Shown: in pieces, positions 25,207 through 34,574 of the stretch
Layout of the letters: every line of letters begins with the position of its first letter
How positions within the stretch are numbered: the stretch's first letter is position 1
NCBI GenBank assembly: GCA_041821185.1
Contig: JBGUBD010000008.1
Location: forward strand, 62,001-126,000
Reading direction: 5' to 3'
Length of the DNA: 64,000 nucleotides
Source: Phycisphaerales bacterium AB-hyl4
Lineage (GTDB): Bacteria > Planctomycetota > Phycisphaerae > Phycisphaerales > Phycisphaeraceae
The notes under the pieces: generated by a model
Databases searched by the model: none
What the model was told of the DNA's origin: nothing
What the model saw: only the letters and a program-made list of their open reading frames with translations
Position numbers and translations under genes: made by a program

Positions 25207-27983
25207 GCCACCAATCTCCCGTTCAATTCATCCAGCAAGTCGGACAGCTTATCACCAAAGAGCTGATGAGCCTTGCCCCACCCGCCGAGCTGGCTGAAGG
25301 GCACGTCCTCGAAGTCGTCGGGCTCGATGGCCAGGCTCGTGGCAATGTGGTCGCGGATGGCTTCGAGCCAGCGGCGCTGCTCGGGCGTGAAGGTGACGCC
25401 GGCGGCGGCGCGCTCGGCCAGCCATTGCTCGAACCGCTCCTGCACCTGCACGTGCACGGGGACCAACGGCGTGGCGGGCTCGATGGCGTGGCGAACCAGG
25501 GCGATCAGGTCGACCAGGGCCTTGTTCTGCCCCTTGACCTTGTCCGGCTCCAGGGCGTGGTAGGCCTGCCAGAGCGGCTGCTCGGGGTGGTCGGTGTTCA
25601 GCGACAGCGGCGGCTGGCGGAGGGCGCGGGCGAGTTCCTTGACCTGGCGGTAGCGCAGGCCGGCGCGGTGCGGCTGGCTGTAGAGCAGCTTCAGAGCCTC
25701 GATCTCATCCTTATGCTCGTCGATGAACTGGCGGAAGTGGCTGACCAGCGTCTGGGCCTTCTCCTTCGCGGCGGCGCTGTAGCCGGCGTCGAGCAGTTGG
25801 TCGCGGCTGATCTCGTCGATGACCTGCTCGGTGGACTGCTGGCTGGCGGTGAGCACCGCTTCCCGCAGGCGGGGGTTGTGGAACGGCTTGAGGGCCTGGC
25901 GGGCCGAGTCGCGTTCGACTTCCTCCAACTGCTGCGTGCTGGGTTCGTCATCAGGCCCCAACTCGAACCGCTGCACGGCCTGCTCACGCACCGCGTCGGG
26001 ATCGACGGCGTGCAGCAGGTCGTGCGTGAGCTTGGTCAGGTCCTTCCCGTCGGCGTGCTGAATGATGGGCGCGTGCTGTTCGTCGGTGACGCGCTGCTCC
26101 AGCCGGGCGAGGCGGGAGGCGAGCGTGGTGGCGAGGTCGGCGGAGGCGTGGCCCTCGGCGACGGCCTTGAGCAGGCGGTCGAGCGGGACGGTGGGCTGGC
26201 GGTCCAGCGGCTTGGAGTGGGTCTTGTCCTGCTCGCAGACGCCGATGGCGTCGACGATGACGAAGCGATCTTTCACCTTCGCGTCGGGCGTGACGGACTG
26301 GAGGTCGTCGGGCTTGATGATCCGGCAGCCGCGGCCTTTCATCTGCTCAAAGTAGCTGGCGGACTTGATGTTCCGCATGAACAGCAGGCACTCCAGCGGC
26401 TTTACGTCGGTGCCGGTGGCGATCATGTCGACGGTGACGGCGATGCGCGGGTGATAGCTGTTGCGGAAGTCATTGAGCAGGTCGTCGGGCTTGCGGCCGG
26501 TGGTCTTGCTGGTGATCTTCTGGCAGAACGCGTTGCCCTTGCCGAACTCGTCACGGATGACGCGGACGATGTCGTCGGCGTGCAGATCGTTCTTGGCGAA
26601 GACGAGGGTCTTGGGCACCTCGGTGCGGCCAGGGAAGATGTCGGTGAATAGACGATCGCGGAACGTCTGGACAACCAGTCGAATCTGGTCCTTGGCGACC
26701 ACGTCGCGGTCGAGCTGGTTGGCGGTATAAGTCAGGTCGTCATCTAGTTCCTTGAGCCGGCCGGCGCGTGTGCGGCGGTCGCGGTGGGGCACGAACAGGC
26801 CAGGCTCGCGCTGGAGCTTCGCGCCGCCTTCGGTGATCTGCGTCTGGATGCGGTACACGTCGTAGCCGACGTTGACGCCGTCGGCGACAGCCTTTTCGTG
26901 GGAGTAGTCCTGCACGAGGTTGCCGCCGAAGAAGCCGATGGTCTGGGCGGTGGGCGTGGCGGTGAGGCCGACGAGAAATGCGTCGAAGTATTCGATCACC
27001 TGCCGCCAGAGGTTGTAGATGCTGCGGTGGCACTCGTCGATGACGATGAAATCGAACGTCTCGATCGGCAGGGCCGGGTTGTACGCGACGGGGGCCGGCT
27101 GTTTGTTCAGCTGGTTGACCGACTCGAAGGCCGAGTGTTCCTCGGCCTCTTCGTCGAATACTTCCTCGCCTTGGAGGATGGAGTAGAGCCGCTGGATGGT
27201 GGTGATGACGACCTTGCTGGCCGGGTCGATCTTGTTCGACCGCAGGTGCTGGACGTTGAACTCCTCGGTGAAGTTGTACTGCGTGTGCGGGCTGGCGAAC
27301 TGCTGGAACTCGTTGTGCGCCTGTCGGCCGAGGTTGCCGCGATCAACGAGGAAAAGGATGCGCTTGGCCTTGGCGAACTTGATCAGGCGGTAGGTGAAGT
27401 TGCAGGCGGTGAAGGTCTTGCCGGCCCCGGTGGCCATCTGGATCAGAGCGCGGGGTTTGCCGAGGGCGAGGGAGCGTTCGAGATTCTCGATGGCGGTGAT
27501 CTGCGAGGACCAGAGCTGGGTGGTGTCGAGCGTCGGCATCTGACGCAGGTGGTGGCGCACCTGCTGGTCGAGCTGGGCGAGGCGGATCAGTTCGTCGGGC
27601 CGATGGAATGTGAACACGCCACGGCTGCGGGCGTCGGGCTCCAGGGCGTTGGTGAACTGCGTCTCCACGCCGGTGGATTCGTAGCTGAACGGCAGCGGCA
27701 GGTGATAATGCGGCAGGCCGTCGGGCAGGTTGGTGGTGTATTTGAGTGACTGGGTTTCGACGCCGGTGAGCGTGTGCCCCTCGGGTTTGGCCTCAACAAC
27801 GCCGATGGCCCGACCGTCGGCATAGAGCAGGTAGTCGGCGAACCCGGTTTTGAGCGGAAACTCACGCACGGCCACGCCCGGCCCGGCGGAGAGGTTCATC
27901 GCGCCGTGGTCCTGCACCCGCCAGCCGGCGGCTTCGAGCTGGCGGTCGATCTGTTGGCGGGCTGCCCCCTCAGGCGTCGGCAT
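25203..27983 (-). CDS. hsdR: Type I restriction endonuclease subunit R
   Basis: 926 residues. The N-terminal nuclease domain shows Asp50 (FADYLLY) and the ExK of GVVEAK (Glu64, Lys66). Then come the SF2 translocase domains with Walker A ATGAGKT (184-190), DECH box (IVIDECHRSIYNLW, about 312), LVGLTATPTAQ and motif VI QMKGRGCRI. A helical C-terminal domain like that of EcoEI-type R subunits (about 700-920) docks to the methylase. The enzyme pumps DNA and cuts when complexes collide. It is first in the operon hsdR-hsdS-HEPN-hsdM; the intergenic stretch 28000-28184 should hold the promoter. No damage is seen. Confidence 0.95.
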   Translation of the reverse strand: MPTPEGAARQQIDRQLEAAGWRVQDHGAMNLSAGPGVAVREFPLKTGFADYLLYADGRAIGVVEAKPEGHTLTGVETQSLKYTTNLPDGLPHYHLPLPFSYESTGVETQFTNALEPDARSRGVFTFHRPDELIRLAQLDQQVRHHLRQMPTLDTTQLWSSQITAIENLERSLALGKPRALIQMATGAGKTFTACNFTYRLIKFAKAKRILFLVDRGNLGRQAHNEFQQFASPHTQYNFTEEFNVQHLRSNKIDPASKVVITTIQRLYSILQGEEVFDEEAEEHSAFESVNQLNKQPAPVAYNPALPIETFDFIVIDECHRSIYNLWRQVIEYFDAFLVGLTATPTAQTIGFFGGNLVQDYSHEKAVADGVNVGYDVYRIQTQITEGGAKLQREPGLFVPHRDRRTRAGRLKELDDDLTYTANQLDRDVVAKDQIRLVVQTFRDRLFTDIFPGRTEVPKTLVFAKNDLHADDIVRVIRDEFGKGNAFCQKITSKTTGRKPDDLLNDFRNSYHPRIAVTVDMIATGTDVKPLECLLFMRNIKSASYFEQMKGRGCRIIKPDDLQSVTPDAKVKDRFVIVDAIGVCEQDKTHSKPLDRQPTVPLDRLLKAVAEGHASADLATTLASRLARLEQRVTDEQHAPIIQHADGKDLTKLTHDLLHAVDPDAVREQAVQRFELGPDDEPSTQQLEEVERDSARQALKPFHNPRLREAVLTASQQSTEQVIDEISRDQLLDAGYSAAAKEKAQTLVSHFRQFIDEHKDEIEALKLLYSQPHRAGLRYRQVKELARALRQPPLSLNTDHPEQPLWQAYHALEPDKVKGQNKALVDLIALVRHAIEPATPLVPVHVQVQERFEQWLAERAAAGVTFTPEQRRWLEAIRDHIATSLAIEPDDFEDVPFSQLGGWGKAHQLFGDKLSDLLDELNGRLVA

Positions 27984-28184
27984 AGGCGTCCCCGGCGTCA
28001 GCTAAACAATGATGGCCCAAGAACTGCGACCACATAGTGTACCGCGAAGCCGAGAATGGCACACCTCCGAACATGAGGCAAGTGCTTAAGCCTCCACAGG
28101 CCACTTGATGTGACACACGCATTCTGCCGAACGTGCATGGCACCCAGTACCCGGCACCATTGTCACAGGTGGGATTGGGTCCCG

Positions 28185-28379
28185 CTACACCTGCCTCATC
28201 ATCACAAATGCTACCACCGTTCCAAACGGCAGAAAGAACGTCAAGATCAACAGCAGCTCAGCCCAGGCATTATCGGAGGCAATCCCCTTCGCGACCACAA
28301 TGGACCCGATAAACGCCATTATGACCAACCATGCGAGACTTAACCCAGTTGCGACCTTCATCGACTTAGGGGTGTTCAT
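28185..28379 (-). CDS. Small two-helix membrane protein, 64 residues
   Basis: MNTPKSMKVATGLSLAWLVI begins a short protein with two hydrophobic segments (about 10-32 and 41-60: LLLILTFFLPFGTVVAFVMM). No family is recognised. A broken copy of the same gene occurs at 5238-5354 on the same strand, keeping the second helix almost unchanged, which argues that this is a real, once selected gene carried by related elements. It lies upstream of hsdR, 200 bp away, on the same strand. A short two-helix membrane protein in a defence island could be a toxin or a holin-like pore, but nothing in the sequence proves it. Confidence 0.5.
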   Translation of the reverse strand: MNTPKSMKVATGLSLAWLVIMAFIGSIVVAKGIASDNAWAELLLILTFFLPFGTVVAFVMMRQV

Positions 28380-28528
28380 ACAGCCTCTATCGTCACCTGC
28401 CTGCTTGCCATTATGTACGTTTCTGCCATTTTTGAAGCTATGGGTAACCCTCCAGACGACCGCACATTTTGTTCATCGCAATCTATTATCTCCTAAAGCT
28501 ATGGACGCAGCATACCGACATCACGAAC

Positions 28529-28855
28529 ATGCCACGATCGACGCGTCCCCTACATCGCAAAGACATTCCATTGCGGCAAATAGATGAAGTTTTGTTCTCG
28601 GAGCAGACTCATGTTGTACCTCTTCACGTTCGCAACGCAACTGGCCAGAACACACGAATTTGTGTTTATTGGGTTTTTATTGATGTTGCAAACCAGCAAA
28701 AAGTCTTCTGGCCAGCATACGATGATAACTTAGGCAAAGCCCCACTCAGTGGACTTTACCACAATATCCGTGTGCGTGAGTACCATGGCTACACACGAGT
28801 AACCGTCGATCACGCTCTATCCCGACTTCGCGTACCCATCGACTTGCATACTTAA
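28529..28855 (+). CDS. Hypothetical protein, 108 residues
   Basis: From ATG 28529 the product reads MPRSTRPLHRKDIPLRQIDE, then TRICVYWVFIDVANQQKVFW and REYHGYTRVTVDHALSRLRV. Predicted beta-rich centre, no signal or membrane helix after this start; the longer frame from 28469 adds a hydrophobic head. No family is recognised and no clear ribosome site is present. AT-rich compared with the chromosome. Convergent neighbours are absent; it stands alone between the small membrane-protein gene and a 475-bp gene-free stretch. Kept as a probable gene with limited confidence. Confidence 0.4.
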   Translation: MPRSTRPLHRKDIPLRQIDEVLFSEQTHVVPLHVRNATGQNTRICVYWVFIDVANQQKVFWPAYDDNLGKAPLSGLYHNIRVREYHGYTRVTVDHALSRLRVPIDLHT

Positions 28856-29331
28856 CATACATAGCTCCGGCTGCCCTGCGCCGCCCTCCCGCCCCCCTCG
28901 CCACGACCATTTTCACCTTCCTTCGCAGACGCTACCGAACATCGCGATAAGACAGACACGCCTCCCCTGATCACTGACCTTCACATGGACGGCAAAGGAG
29001 GGTCCGAGGCCATTTCAATGGTTTTTGCAACTAAATCTGAGATTTTTCAGGTGCGCGCTGAAATTATTTTTTTCGTGCTGCAAGCCGCGCACCGCTGTTC
29101 TGCGCAGCTAGGGCAAAATAGCGACCTTAATATGGGATAATTTTACCGTCTGTATAAGAGACCGTATCTCAGTTTCCTCTTGTTTGGTCTTTGGACGGCG
29201 GGGGTTCATTGTCGCACTTCCTTCTCGCACTGTGTTCATTCGCGACTACTCTTCGTGACGAATCGAGCGGCACACCAATTGGTCCGGCTAGACGTTCTAG
29301 CCAATGCCGCTCTTACAAGGAGTTCGTTGCG
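28856..29331. other. 475 bp without a supported gene
   Basis: Mixed-composition spacer. TATAAGAGACCGTATCTC near 29152 contains a short inverted repeat and may belong to the promoter of the gene at 29332. Nothing else stands out. Confidence 0.4.
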
Positions 29332-29595
29332 ATGAATTGGAAACCTCTACCAGGTACGCAGAGATCCTCAGCCTGCCCGTTTACTATCGACGAGCGTCTC
29401 ACTGCAGTCATCCGCATCATGTCTGGCGAGACCCGAAAGGACGTTGTCACAGATATGTACAAGCAACGGGGCCTAAAGGTGCCCACGAGAGTCAATCATA
29501 TTTCCGGCCAATGGTATCGGAACGTCAAAGATGCCAGCAAATCCAACGCTGAGTTCAGTCGTAAATGCCGTGACGCGGGGCTCGCTATCGAATAG
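29332..29595 (+). CDS. Small basic protein, 87 residues, possible DNA-binding
   Basis: The start at 29332 is favoured by AAGGAG 9 bp upstream; an upstream extension to 29191 lacks a site. The product is basic and helical: PFTIDERLTAVIRIMSGETR, KDVVTDMYKQRGLKVPTRVN, HISGQWYRNVKDASKSNAEF. The spacing of hydrophobic residues around RIMSGETRKDVVTDMYKQ resembles a transposase-like or phage-terminase-like HTH, but this is a guess. No signal peptide. It stands alone on the plus strand before a pair of paralogous genes. Confidence 0.5.
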   Translation: MNWKPLPGTQRSSACPFTIDERLTAVIRIMSGETRKDVVTDMYKQRGLKVPTRVNHISGQWYRNVKDASKSNAEFSRKCRDAGLAIE

Positions 29596-29749
29596 TCAGC
29601 AATCATGTTGATGCTCTGCTGATACGATGTGTTGGCGCTCTACCAACACCTCGGCACTCATTCTACACCTAGCTACCCATAGAGGCGAGGCGGCATGCAA
29701 TGCCGCAGACTTGCCCTTTGCTACCACCCCGCTATAGGAGCGCGCAACG

Positions 29750-30250
29750 ATGCTCGACGACAACCTTTACTTTGACAAACTAAACGGAATTACGGGACTC
29801 TTATTTCAACTCACGAGTGGCGAGTGGTGCCATATTGATCGCAGATGTACGATAACCTGTGTTCCAAATCGCCCATCTGTAGGACCCCCCGTAGACACCA
29901 GTAATTTTGCCGGCCAAATAACTCATGCAGACCGAATGATTGTTGAGACACTTCGATTATATATTGTTCGGGACATGAAAAATATGCTTGGCAAAGATCA
30001 TCAGAAGGATATGGATTGCGCCCGCCTGCTTCTATCCTTGAGCCAACGCGCATCCGACGGCATCCTTTTAACACGTGACCCCAACTTGGTTACGGACGTT
30101 GCCCGATCCGATTTGTACATGTTCGCCACGCACAGGATCCTTTTTTCGGCCCTTTCATCAGCCGATGCCGCCACTGCACTATATTTGCTGTGGAGTGGCG
30201 AAACACCCCCTAGGGCGACAATTGGCGATAGGTTTAATTTCAGAAACTGA
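29750..30250 (+). CDS. Hypothetical protein, 166 residues (paralogue of next gene)
   Basis: Has a good ribosome site (AGGAG, 9 bp before ATG). The product shows LLFQLTSGEWCHIDRRCTIT, then helical ADRMIVETLRLYIVRDMKNM and DLYMFATHRILFSALSSADA, ending LYLLWSGETPP. The N-terminal YFQQLTGKWC-type strand and the C-terminal ALLHVWS-type helix recur in the following gene, so the two are diverged tandem paralogues. No known family, signal or catalytic motif. AT-rich. Tandem paralogous orphans in islands are often rapidly evolving effector or immunity genes; that is only an inference here. Confidence 0.5.
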   Translation: MLDDNLYFDKLNGITGLLFQLTSGEWCHIDRRCTITCVPNRPSVGPPVDTSNFAGQITHADRMIVETLRLYIVRDMKNMLGKDHQKDMDCARLLLSLSQRASDGILLTRDPNLVTDVARSDLYMFATHRILFSALSSADAATALYLLWSGETPPRATIGDRFNFRN

Positions 30251-30267
30251 CGGGCTTTCACTACACG

Positions 30268-30825
30268 ATGATTTCCGCCACTATCGTGCCCATGCATACT
30301 TACAAATGCACGGGCACGGTTTTACTGGCTCAACTATCACCATGGAACCCAATTATGTGCGATACACAACTGTACTCAACGACCAACAACACCGCCCCTC
30401 CTATCTACTTTCAACAACTGACAGGCAAATGGTGTCAGATTGCGGCGACTGGTGAAATCGCGTTTCACGATCACCGCCCTAAGACACTAGTCCCAACTCA
30501 CCTGGGACAGTTTCCCCTCAAAGTTCGCCACGCCGTAGAGGATACAGTCACACAAGCTCGCCAAGGTTGGCCCATTCATTTGGCATATCGATATCCTAGT
30601 GACCGACATGCAGTTAACATGCGTGATTCATGGATTGAAACATGCGCAGATACTATTTGTGTGTTAGTTCTGACCGAGCACACAAGACTACATCCTTCAA
30701 AAGCCTCATCCCCTATCTATGGGCGGCTCGTGAGTGAGCTATTATGGTCCAGAATACAGTGTGACGACATTGTCGCCGCGTTACTACATGTGTGGTCTTA
30801 TTATGTTGCTGCCGATTTCGAGTGA
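30268..30825 (+). CDS. Hypothetical protein, 185 residues (paralogue of previous gene)
   Basis: Starts 17 bp after the previous stop, so the two are probably one transcript; no clear ribosome site precedes the ATG at 30268 and an internal ATG at 30292 is possible. Visible segments: PPIYFQQLTGKWCQIAATGE, VRHAVEDTVTQARQGWPIHL, SELLWSRIQCDDIVAALLHV. These line up with LLFQLTSGEWCHID, and RILFSALSSADAATALYLL of the upstream protein, giving the same beta-then-helix order. No family recognised. Two Trp residues near each end are shared. Confidence 0.5.
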   Translation: MISATIVPMHTYKCTGTVLLAQLSPWNPIMCDTQLYSTTNNTAPPIYFQQLTGKWCQIAATGEIAFHDHRPKTLVPTHLGQFPLKVRHAVEDTVTQARQGWPIHLAYRYPSDRHAVNMRDSWIETCADTICVLVLTEHTRLHPSKASSPIYGRLVSELLWSRIQCDDIVAALLHVWSYYVAADFE

Positions 30826-31055
30826 TTGATTTCGCCCATACAACCACCACAGTTGGCTGACCTAGCCCAAGAGCCCCACTATACGATTCACATATGTTAT
30901 GTGATGTCGATTCGTCGTCCGCACTGCAGGTGATTATGAACGATGTTCGCATAGATTCCCAAATGACCGTCTGAGAATACCAGCCCCGCCGACGCCGAAA
31001 GGCGTTTGACGAGGCCAGGAATGCGGGTCGCCGGGGAACGTTCGGGAATAGCAGG

Positions 31056-31493
31056 TCAAGGCATTCGGCGGTTGGCACTGAGGCGAATGCGACGCAGCAG
31101 GAAATCCGCTCCGGGCCGCTTCAACGCCCCGCTGAGTATCCGGAAGACGACCGCTTTCTCCACCTGGCCGTCGCAGTAGAGATCAAGAATCGAGCGAGGC
31201 TGGTAGGCCGGGTTGTGCAACATTGAGCAGGCCCGGCAGACAGGGACGATGTTGGCTGGCACCAGCGGTGCCATCTCGGTTGCGGGGAACAGACGGCACG
31301 CGGTCACGGCCAGGCGGTTGCAGTAGGCACAATGACCTTGATGGTCGATGATCAGGTCAAGGAACTGCTCCCACGTGCAGTCCACGAGGACGCCATGGCG
31401 GTTGGCTTTGACCTTCTGTTGTCGAAACCACGAGCCAAGACGGTAGTTGTTCAGGTGACTAGGCAGATCGTTCAGGCGAGAATTGCGAACCAT
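31056..31493 (-). CDS. HNH-type endonuclease-like protein
   Basis: 145 residues with a GGAAG ribosome site before the ATG at 31493. The core has two CxxC zinc knuckles, HQGHCAYCNRLA (about 51-62) and IVPVCRACSMLHN (about 82-94), in the spacing of small HNH/McrA-type nucleases; the typical NIVP before the second knuckle is present. The catalytic His pair is less clear: DHQGHC supplies one candidate, and the usual HHI is replaced by ALTACRLFPATE-like residues, so activity is uncertain. Such proteins occur in phages and islands. Downstream of it lies intergenic DNA, upstream a membrane-protein gene on the same strand. Confidence 0.6.
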   Translation of the reverse strand: MVRNSRLNDLPSHLNNYRLGSWFRQQKVKANRHGVLVDCTWEQFLDLIIDHQGHCAYCNRLAVTACRLFPATEMAPLVPANIVPVCRACSMLHNPAYQPRSILDLYCDGQVEKAVVFRILSGALKRPGADFLLRRIRLSANRRMP

Positions 31494-31699
31494 GGTGGTG
31501 CTTCCTTTCCCTATGTTTGCCTTCCTTCCTCCCTCGTGACTTTCCCGATCCCGTCCGCGTGGACGTGATCCCGATACGTTTGGCCCTGCAATGCCACCGC
31601 CGCCCTGGCGGAAGCCAGGCCGGCGGCGGTGTTACGGCGGATGATCGTGGGAGAATGTCGGCATCGACCGACGGCATCATCCGCCGCCGGACCCCCCGG

Positions 31700-32881
31700 T
31701 TACTGGGCAGCCCGGAAATCACGGAGTGTTTGTCGGTAGCGGTGATAAGCTCGCTGGGTATCCCAACCGGCCTGTCCCATCATGTCATCGACGATCATCC
31801 AGCCGATGCCTTCTTCTTCGACCATCTCAATGGCCCGGTAGGCTAATGGCAGGTCGGGCACGCCCATTTCCTCGGCGATATCGAGGAATCGCTGGCGAGC
31901 GGCGTCAACCCGACGCTCAGCGGCAGCTTCTTTCGCCTGGTTTGCCGCTGCTCCGTGCAGGGTGTCGATTGCATTCTGCACCGGCGTATCTTTGGATGAC
32001 GTCAACTGATCTCGGTGACCGATCACGACGGCCGTAAGCTGCCTGCTCGGCTGGTAGATGCCGACGGCCATGTCATCGGCCGTGCGATGCAACGCCTCGT
32101 CGCCTGCCGCGATGCCTGGGATCAGCCACTGGCCGATGTCGGTGATTTCTTCATTCATGGCGAGTCCCGCGACGCGGCTTGCCGCTGTCATCGCCGCCAA
32201 GCTGCGTTTGTCCGGAATCAGCACCATCATGCCCGTCAACGTCTCTCCCTCGCCGATCGCAATGGCAATCAGCGAAGCGTCCTCGTTGGTCGGTTCCAAG
32301 CTCTCGCTGGCGAACCATGCCCGCAGGTGCCCCACCGGCGAGTCCGGCAGGGTCAGGCTTGGCTCGCGATCAAAGAACGGAGCAGCATCCTTCAGATCGG
32401 TGAAGGTGAAATTCAGCGGCTGATCCAAGGCACGAAAGTACTGGGCCGACTCCCGTGGGTCGGTCGGGGCGGGCGTCGACGCGGCATTGGCGGCACGAGG
32501 TGGCTGATCGGATATCTCTCCTGTCAGGACGCCCCAACCGGCCATGAGCATGAGGGTGAATACGCCGATGAACGAGAGCGTGGGCCATCGGCCATTGCGA
32601 GAAAGACCGTGCCAAAGGTCGTCCAGCCGTTCGCGGATCGCGGGTTTCAGCAGGTACGCCCCGCACAACCCCAGCATCCCCAACGCCACCAGCAAGCCCA
32701 GCGTCGGGATGGCCATGGCAAACATCGAGCCGATCATCCAGGTGCCGAACATGATGGCGATGTGCAGCCCCATCGAACCGTTGGGCAGCGGCTCGGCGGT
32801 CGTCCTGACGGCGTGCGTTGGCGACGGCGTGCCATCCGGATGCGAATCCGGCGTCGGTGTGGGTTCAGGTGTCGTGGTCAT
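31700..32881 (-). CDS. Membrane protein with large C-terminal domain, unknown function
   Basis: 393 residues from the ATG at 32881, which has GGGGAGA upstream. The first 35 residues are Thr/Pro-rich, then hydrophobic segments span about 38-80 (GLHIAIMFGTWMIGSMFAM and LGLLVALGMLGLCGAYLL) and about 100-120 (LSFIGVFTLMLMAGWGVL). The C-terminal 260 residues are soluble: FFDREPSLTLPDSPVGHLRA, IGEGETLTGMMVLIPDKRSL, and a final helix-rich tail with TQRAYHRYRQTLRDFRAAQ. No known family. It is divergent from the small XRE regulator at 33039 and may be under its control. Confidence 0.6.
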   Translation of the reverse strand: MTTTPEPTPTPDSHPDGTPSPTHAVRTTAEPLPNGSMGLHIAIMFGTWMIGSMFAMAIPTLGLLVALGMLGLCGAYLLKPAIRERLDDLWHGLSRNGRWPTLSFIGVFTLMLMAGWGVLTGEISDQPPRAANAASTPAPTDPRESAQYFRALDQPLNFTFTDLKDAAPFFDREPSLTLPDSPVGHLRAWFASESLEPTNEDASLIAIAIGEGETLTGMMVLIPDKRSLAAMTAASRVAGLAMNEEITDIGQWLIPGIAAGDEALHRTADDMAVGIYQPSRQLTAVVIGHRDQLTSSKDTPVQNAIDTLHGAAANQAKEAAAERRVDAARQRFLDIAEEMGVPDLPLAYRAIEMVEEEGIGWMIVDDMMGQAGWDTQRAYHRYRQTLRDFRAAQ

Positions 32882-32991
32882 CGTGAAGGGTCTCCCCGTG
32901 AAGTAGAAACAAGCCGGTGGCTGCCCGGTGCAGGCCACATCGTGGCGGAAGCGTGTGATCGTTCCGCTGTAGATGTTTTCGGCTTATTGCG

Positions 32992-33001
32992 AACTATAGT
33001 T
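32992..33001. promoter_or_regulatory. Palindrome AACTATAGTT before the XRE gene
   Basis: A perfect 10-bp palindrome, 38 bp before the XRE start and in the spacer shared with the divergent membrane-protein gene: a candidate operator overlapping a promoter. Confidence 0.35.
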
Positions 33002-33038
33002 TACAGACGGTGGCGGTTTTCTGCTCTACCGTCGCGAC

Positions 33039-33281
33039 GTGCTGGGCGAAGAACTGAAACACGCTCGATTGGCGGCAGGGCTGACGCAGGAGCAGCTCGC
33101 AGCCAAGGCCAAACTCACCCGCGAATATGTGAGCCTGCTGGAACGTGGACAGAAGTCGCCCACGGTGGACACGTTGCTGCGGTTGTGTAAGGCGATGAAT
33201 GCGTCGGCGGGAGCGATGTTAAGCCGGATTGAAGCTACGACCCTGACCACGTCCTCACGTCAACGCAAAATCCAAGGCTAG
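33039..33281 (+). CDS. Small XRE-family HTH regulator
   Basis: 80 residues from a GTG start. Nearly the whole protein is one HTH_3 domain: LKHARLAAGLTQEQLAAKAK, LTREYVSLLERGQKSPTVDT, LLRLCKAMNASAGAMLSRIE. No effector domain. It is of the kind that controls phage, plasmid and island genes. It is divergent from the membrane-protein gene and followed 75 bp later by a hypothetical gene, and the palindrome at 32992 is a likely binding site. Confidence 0.88.
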   Translation: MLGEELKHARLAAGLTQEQLAAKAKLTREYVSLLERGQKSPTVDTLLRLCKAMNASAGAMLSRIEATTLTTSSRQRKIQG

Positions 33282-33356
33282 GGATGACCCCAATCCCGTG
33301 TTGATCATGGTGGTTCGCCGTCGTGCAGTGCGGTGGATAGCCATTACCATGAAGCC

Positions 33357-34190
33357 ATGCCGCCAATACAGAATTTTGATGCAGGGCCGCTCCGTAAAAC
33401 GCTGACCAAGATCGGATTCAATACGCGGCTGGCTCGCGACGTGGAAGACCTGTTGCTTTTCTGGCATGCATCGTTCATGACGCATCCGACACTGGCACCC
33501 GCCGACGAGACGTCACTAACGGAATCGCAACTGGTAGAGTGGGAGCGATTCTACGCGGATAAGCAGCAATTCGCCCGGCAGCTGCCATCCCCAATCACAA
33601 ATGCGGATGGCGAACAACTACATCTGATAGACCAGGTAACGGCCTTGGATGATCCAGCTGCGTTCGCACCCCTTCAAGACTTTCACGCGTCGTTGGCGGG
33701 TCGTTTTTTACGACAGGTGTGCACGCCCTACATGTTCTGGTATGGGCGAACACCATGGCTCGATTACACCCTGGCGTGTAACCGTAACGAAGATGCCTTG
33801 GTGCGGCTGCTGACGATCGACGCAACCATCTGGGGAATGCCCCGCTTGCAAGTGTGCTGGCCCGTCCTGCAGCATAAGAAGGTCAACCCACCTCTTTACG
33901 ATACCTTGTGGAATGCCAAGCAACGACGAATCCGTCGAACCATCGAGAGAACCGACACCGGGCCGATGTTGAAGGTGGCCACCTACCGATCCAAGAAGAC
34001 AGAATTCACCGCACGGTTGCAACAAGTTCTCGCTGACCAGGGCCATGATTTGGACGAACCCGAGCTACGTGACATTTTTGATGCCTTCGTTCAAGGTTTC
34101 GGGTTTCAAAGCGATCCAACACTTCCCGAGCGTAACGACACCCACAGTCAGTCGCTGCTCCGAAAACGCCCCGAGATTGAAAAATCTTGA
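33357..34190 (+). CDS. Hypothetical protein, 277 residues
   Basis: The ATG at 33357 (MPPIQNFDAGPLRKTLTKIG) is preferred over an upstream GTG. The protein is soluble and mostly helical, with FNTRLARDVEDLLLFWHASF, LAGRFLRQVCTPYMFWYGRT, PWLDYTLACNRNEDALVRLL, and a basic segment LWNAKQRRIRRTIERTD. The GMPRLQVCWPVLQHKKVNP segment looks like a buried strand-turn. I do not recognise a family. It follows the XRE gene on the same strand, in a GC-rich part of the island that also holds the plasmid-like module, and may be regulated with it. Confidence 0.55.
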   Translation: MPPIQNFDAGPLRKTLTKIGFNTRLARDVEDLLLFWHASFMTHPTLAPADETSLTESQLVEWERFYADKQQFARQLPSPITNADGEQLHLIDQVTALDDPAAFAPLQDFHASLAGRFLRQVCTPYMFWYGRTPWLDYTLACNRNEDALVRLLTIDATIWGMPRLQVCWPVLQHKKVNPPLYDTLWNAKQRRIRRTIERTDTGPMLKVATYRSKKTEFTARLQQVLADQGHDLDEPELRDIFDAFVQGFGFQSDPTLPERNDTHSQSLLRKRPEIEKS

Positions 34191-34317
34191 TGTTCGTAAA
34201 TTTTGTCGGGGGAACAGAGGCATGCTTGTTACACAATGGGCTCCGCTGGCCAGGTGGTCTGGCCAGCTTGATCGATCATGGGCGAATGAGATGCCCAGAC
34301 TATTTAAGGAGTCCACT

Positions 34318-34458
34318 ATGTCCAAAAAGCCGATGACCCCAAAACGAGCGGCGGCTATTCAACGCCATGCCTGCAAGCAGAATGGTGGCACCACGCCACC
34401 GAAGAGTTTTGTCACCCGTGCCCAGCGTGCAGCCGATCGCAATAGTAAGAAGACGTAG
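34318..34458 (+). CDS. Small basic protein, 46 residues
   Basis: Clear AAGGAGT site 7 bp before the ATG. The product, MSKKPMTPKRAAAIQRHACK through SFVTRAQRAADRNSKK, is highly basic (over a quarter Lys/Arg). Short basic proteins of this type are frequent in plasmids and integrative elements, with no known role; nucleic-acid binding is plausible. It is followed by a G/C-rich inverted stretch. Confidence 0.55.
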   Translation: MSKKPMTPKRAAAIQRHACKQNGGTTPPKSFVTRAQRAADRNSKKT

Positions 34459-34574
34459 CTGCTGATGCAGAGCAGGTCGTGCGGGCATCGACTCGCACGA
34501 CCTTTTCCTGATTCCCGAGGTTAGGGGCGGAACACCGTCATGCCTTTGCGGCGGAGTATGTGCCTTCGATGAAT

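Noticed and set aside
25266..27749. Two plus-strand frames over hsdR
   Set aside because: Antisense to an intact HsdR; Leu/Gly/Val-rich shadow products.
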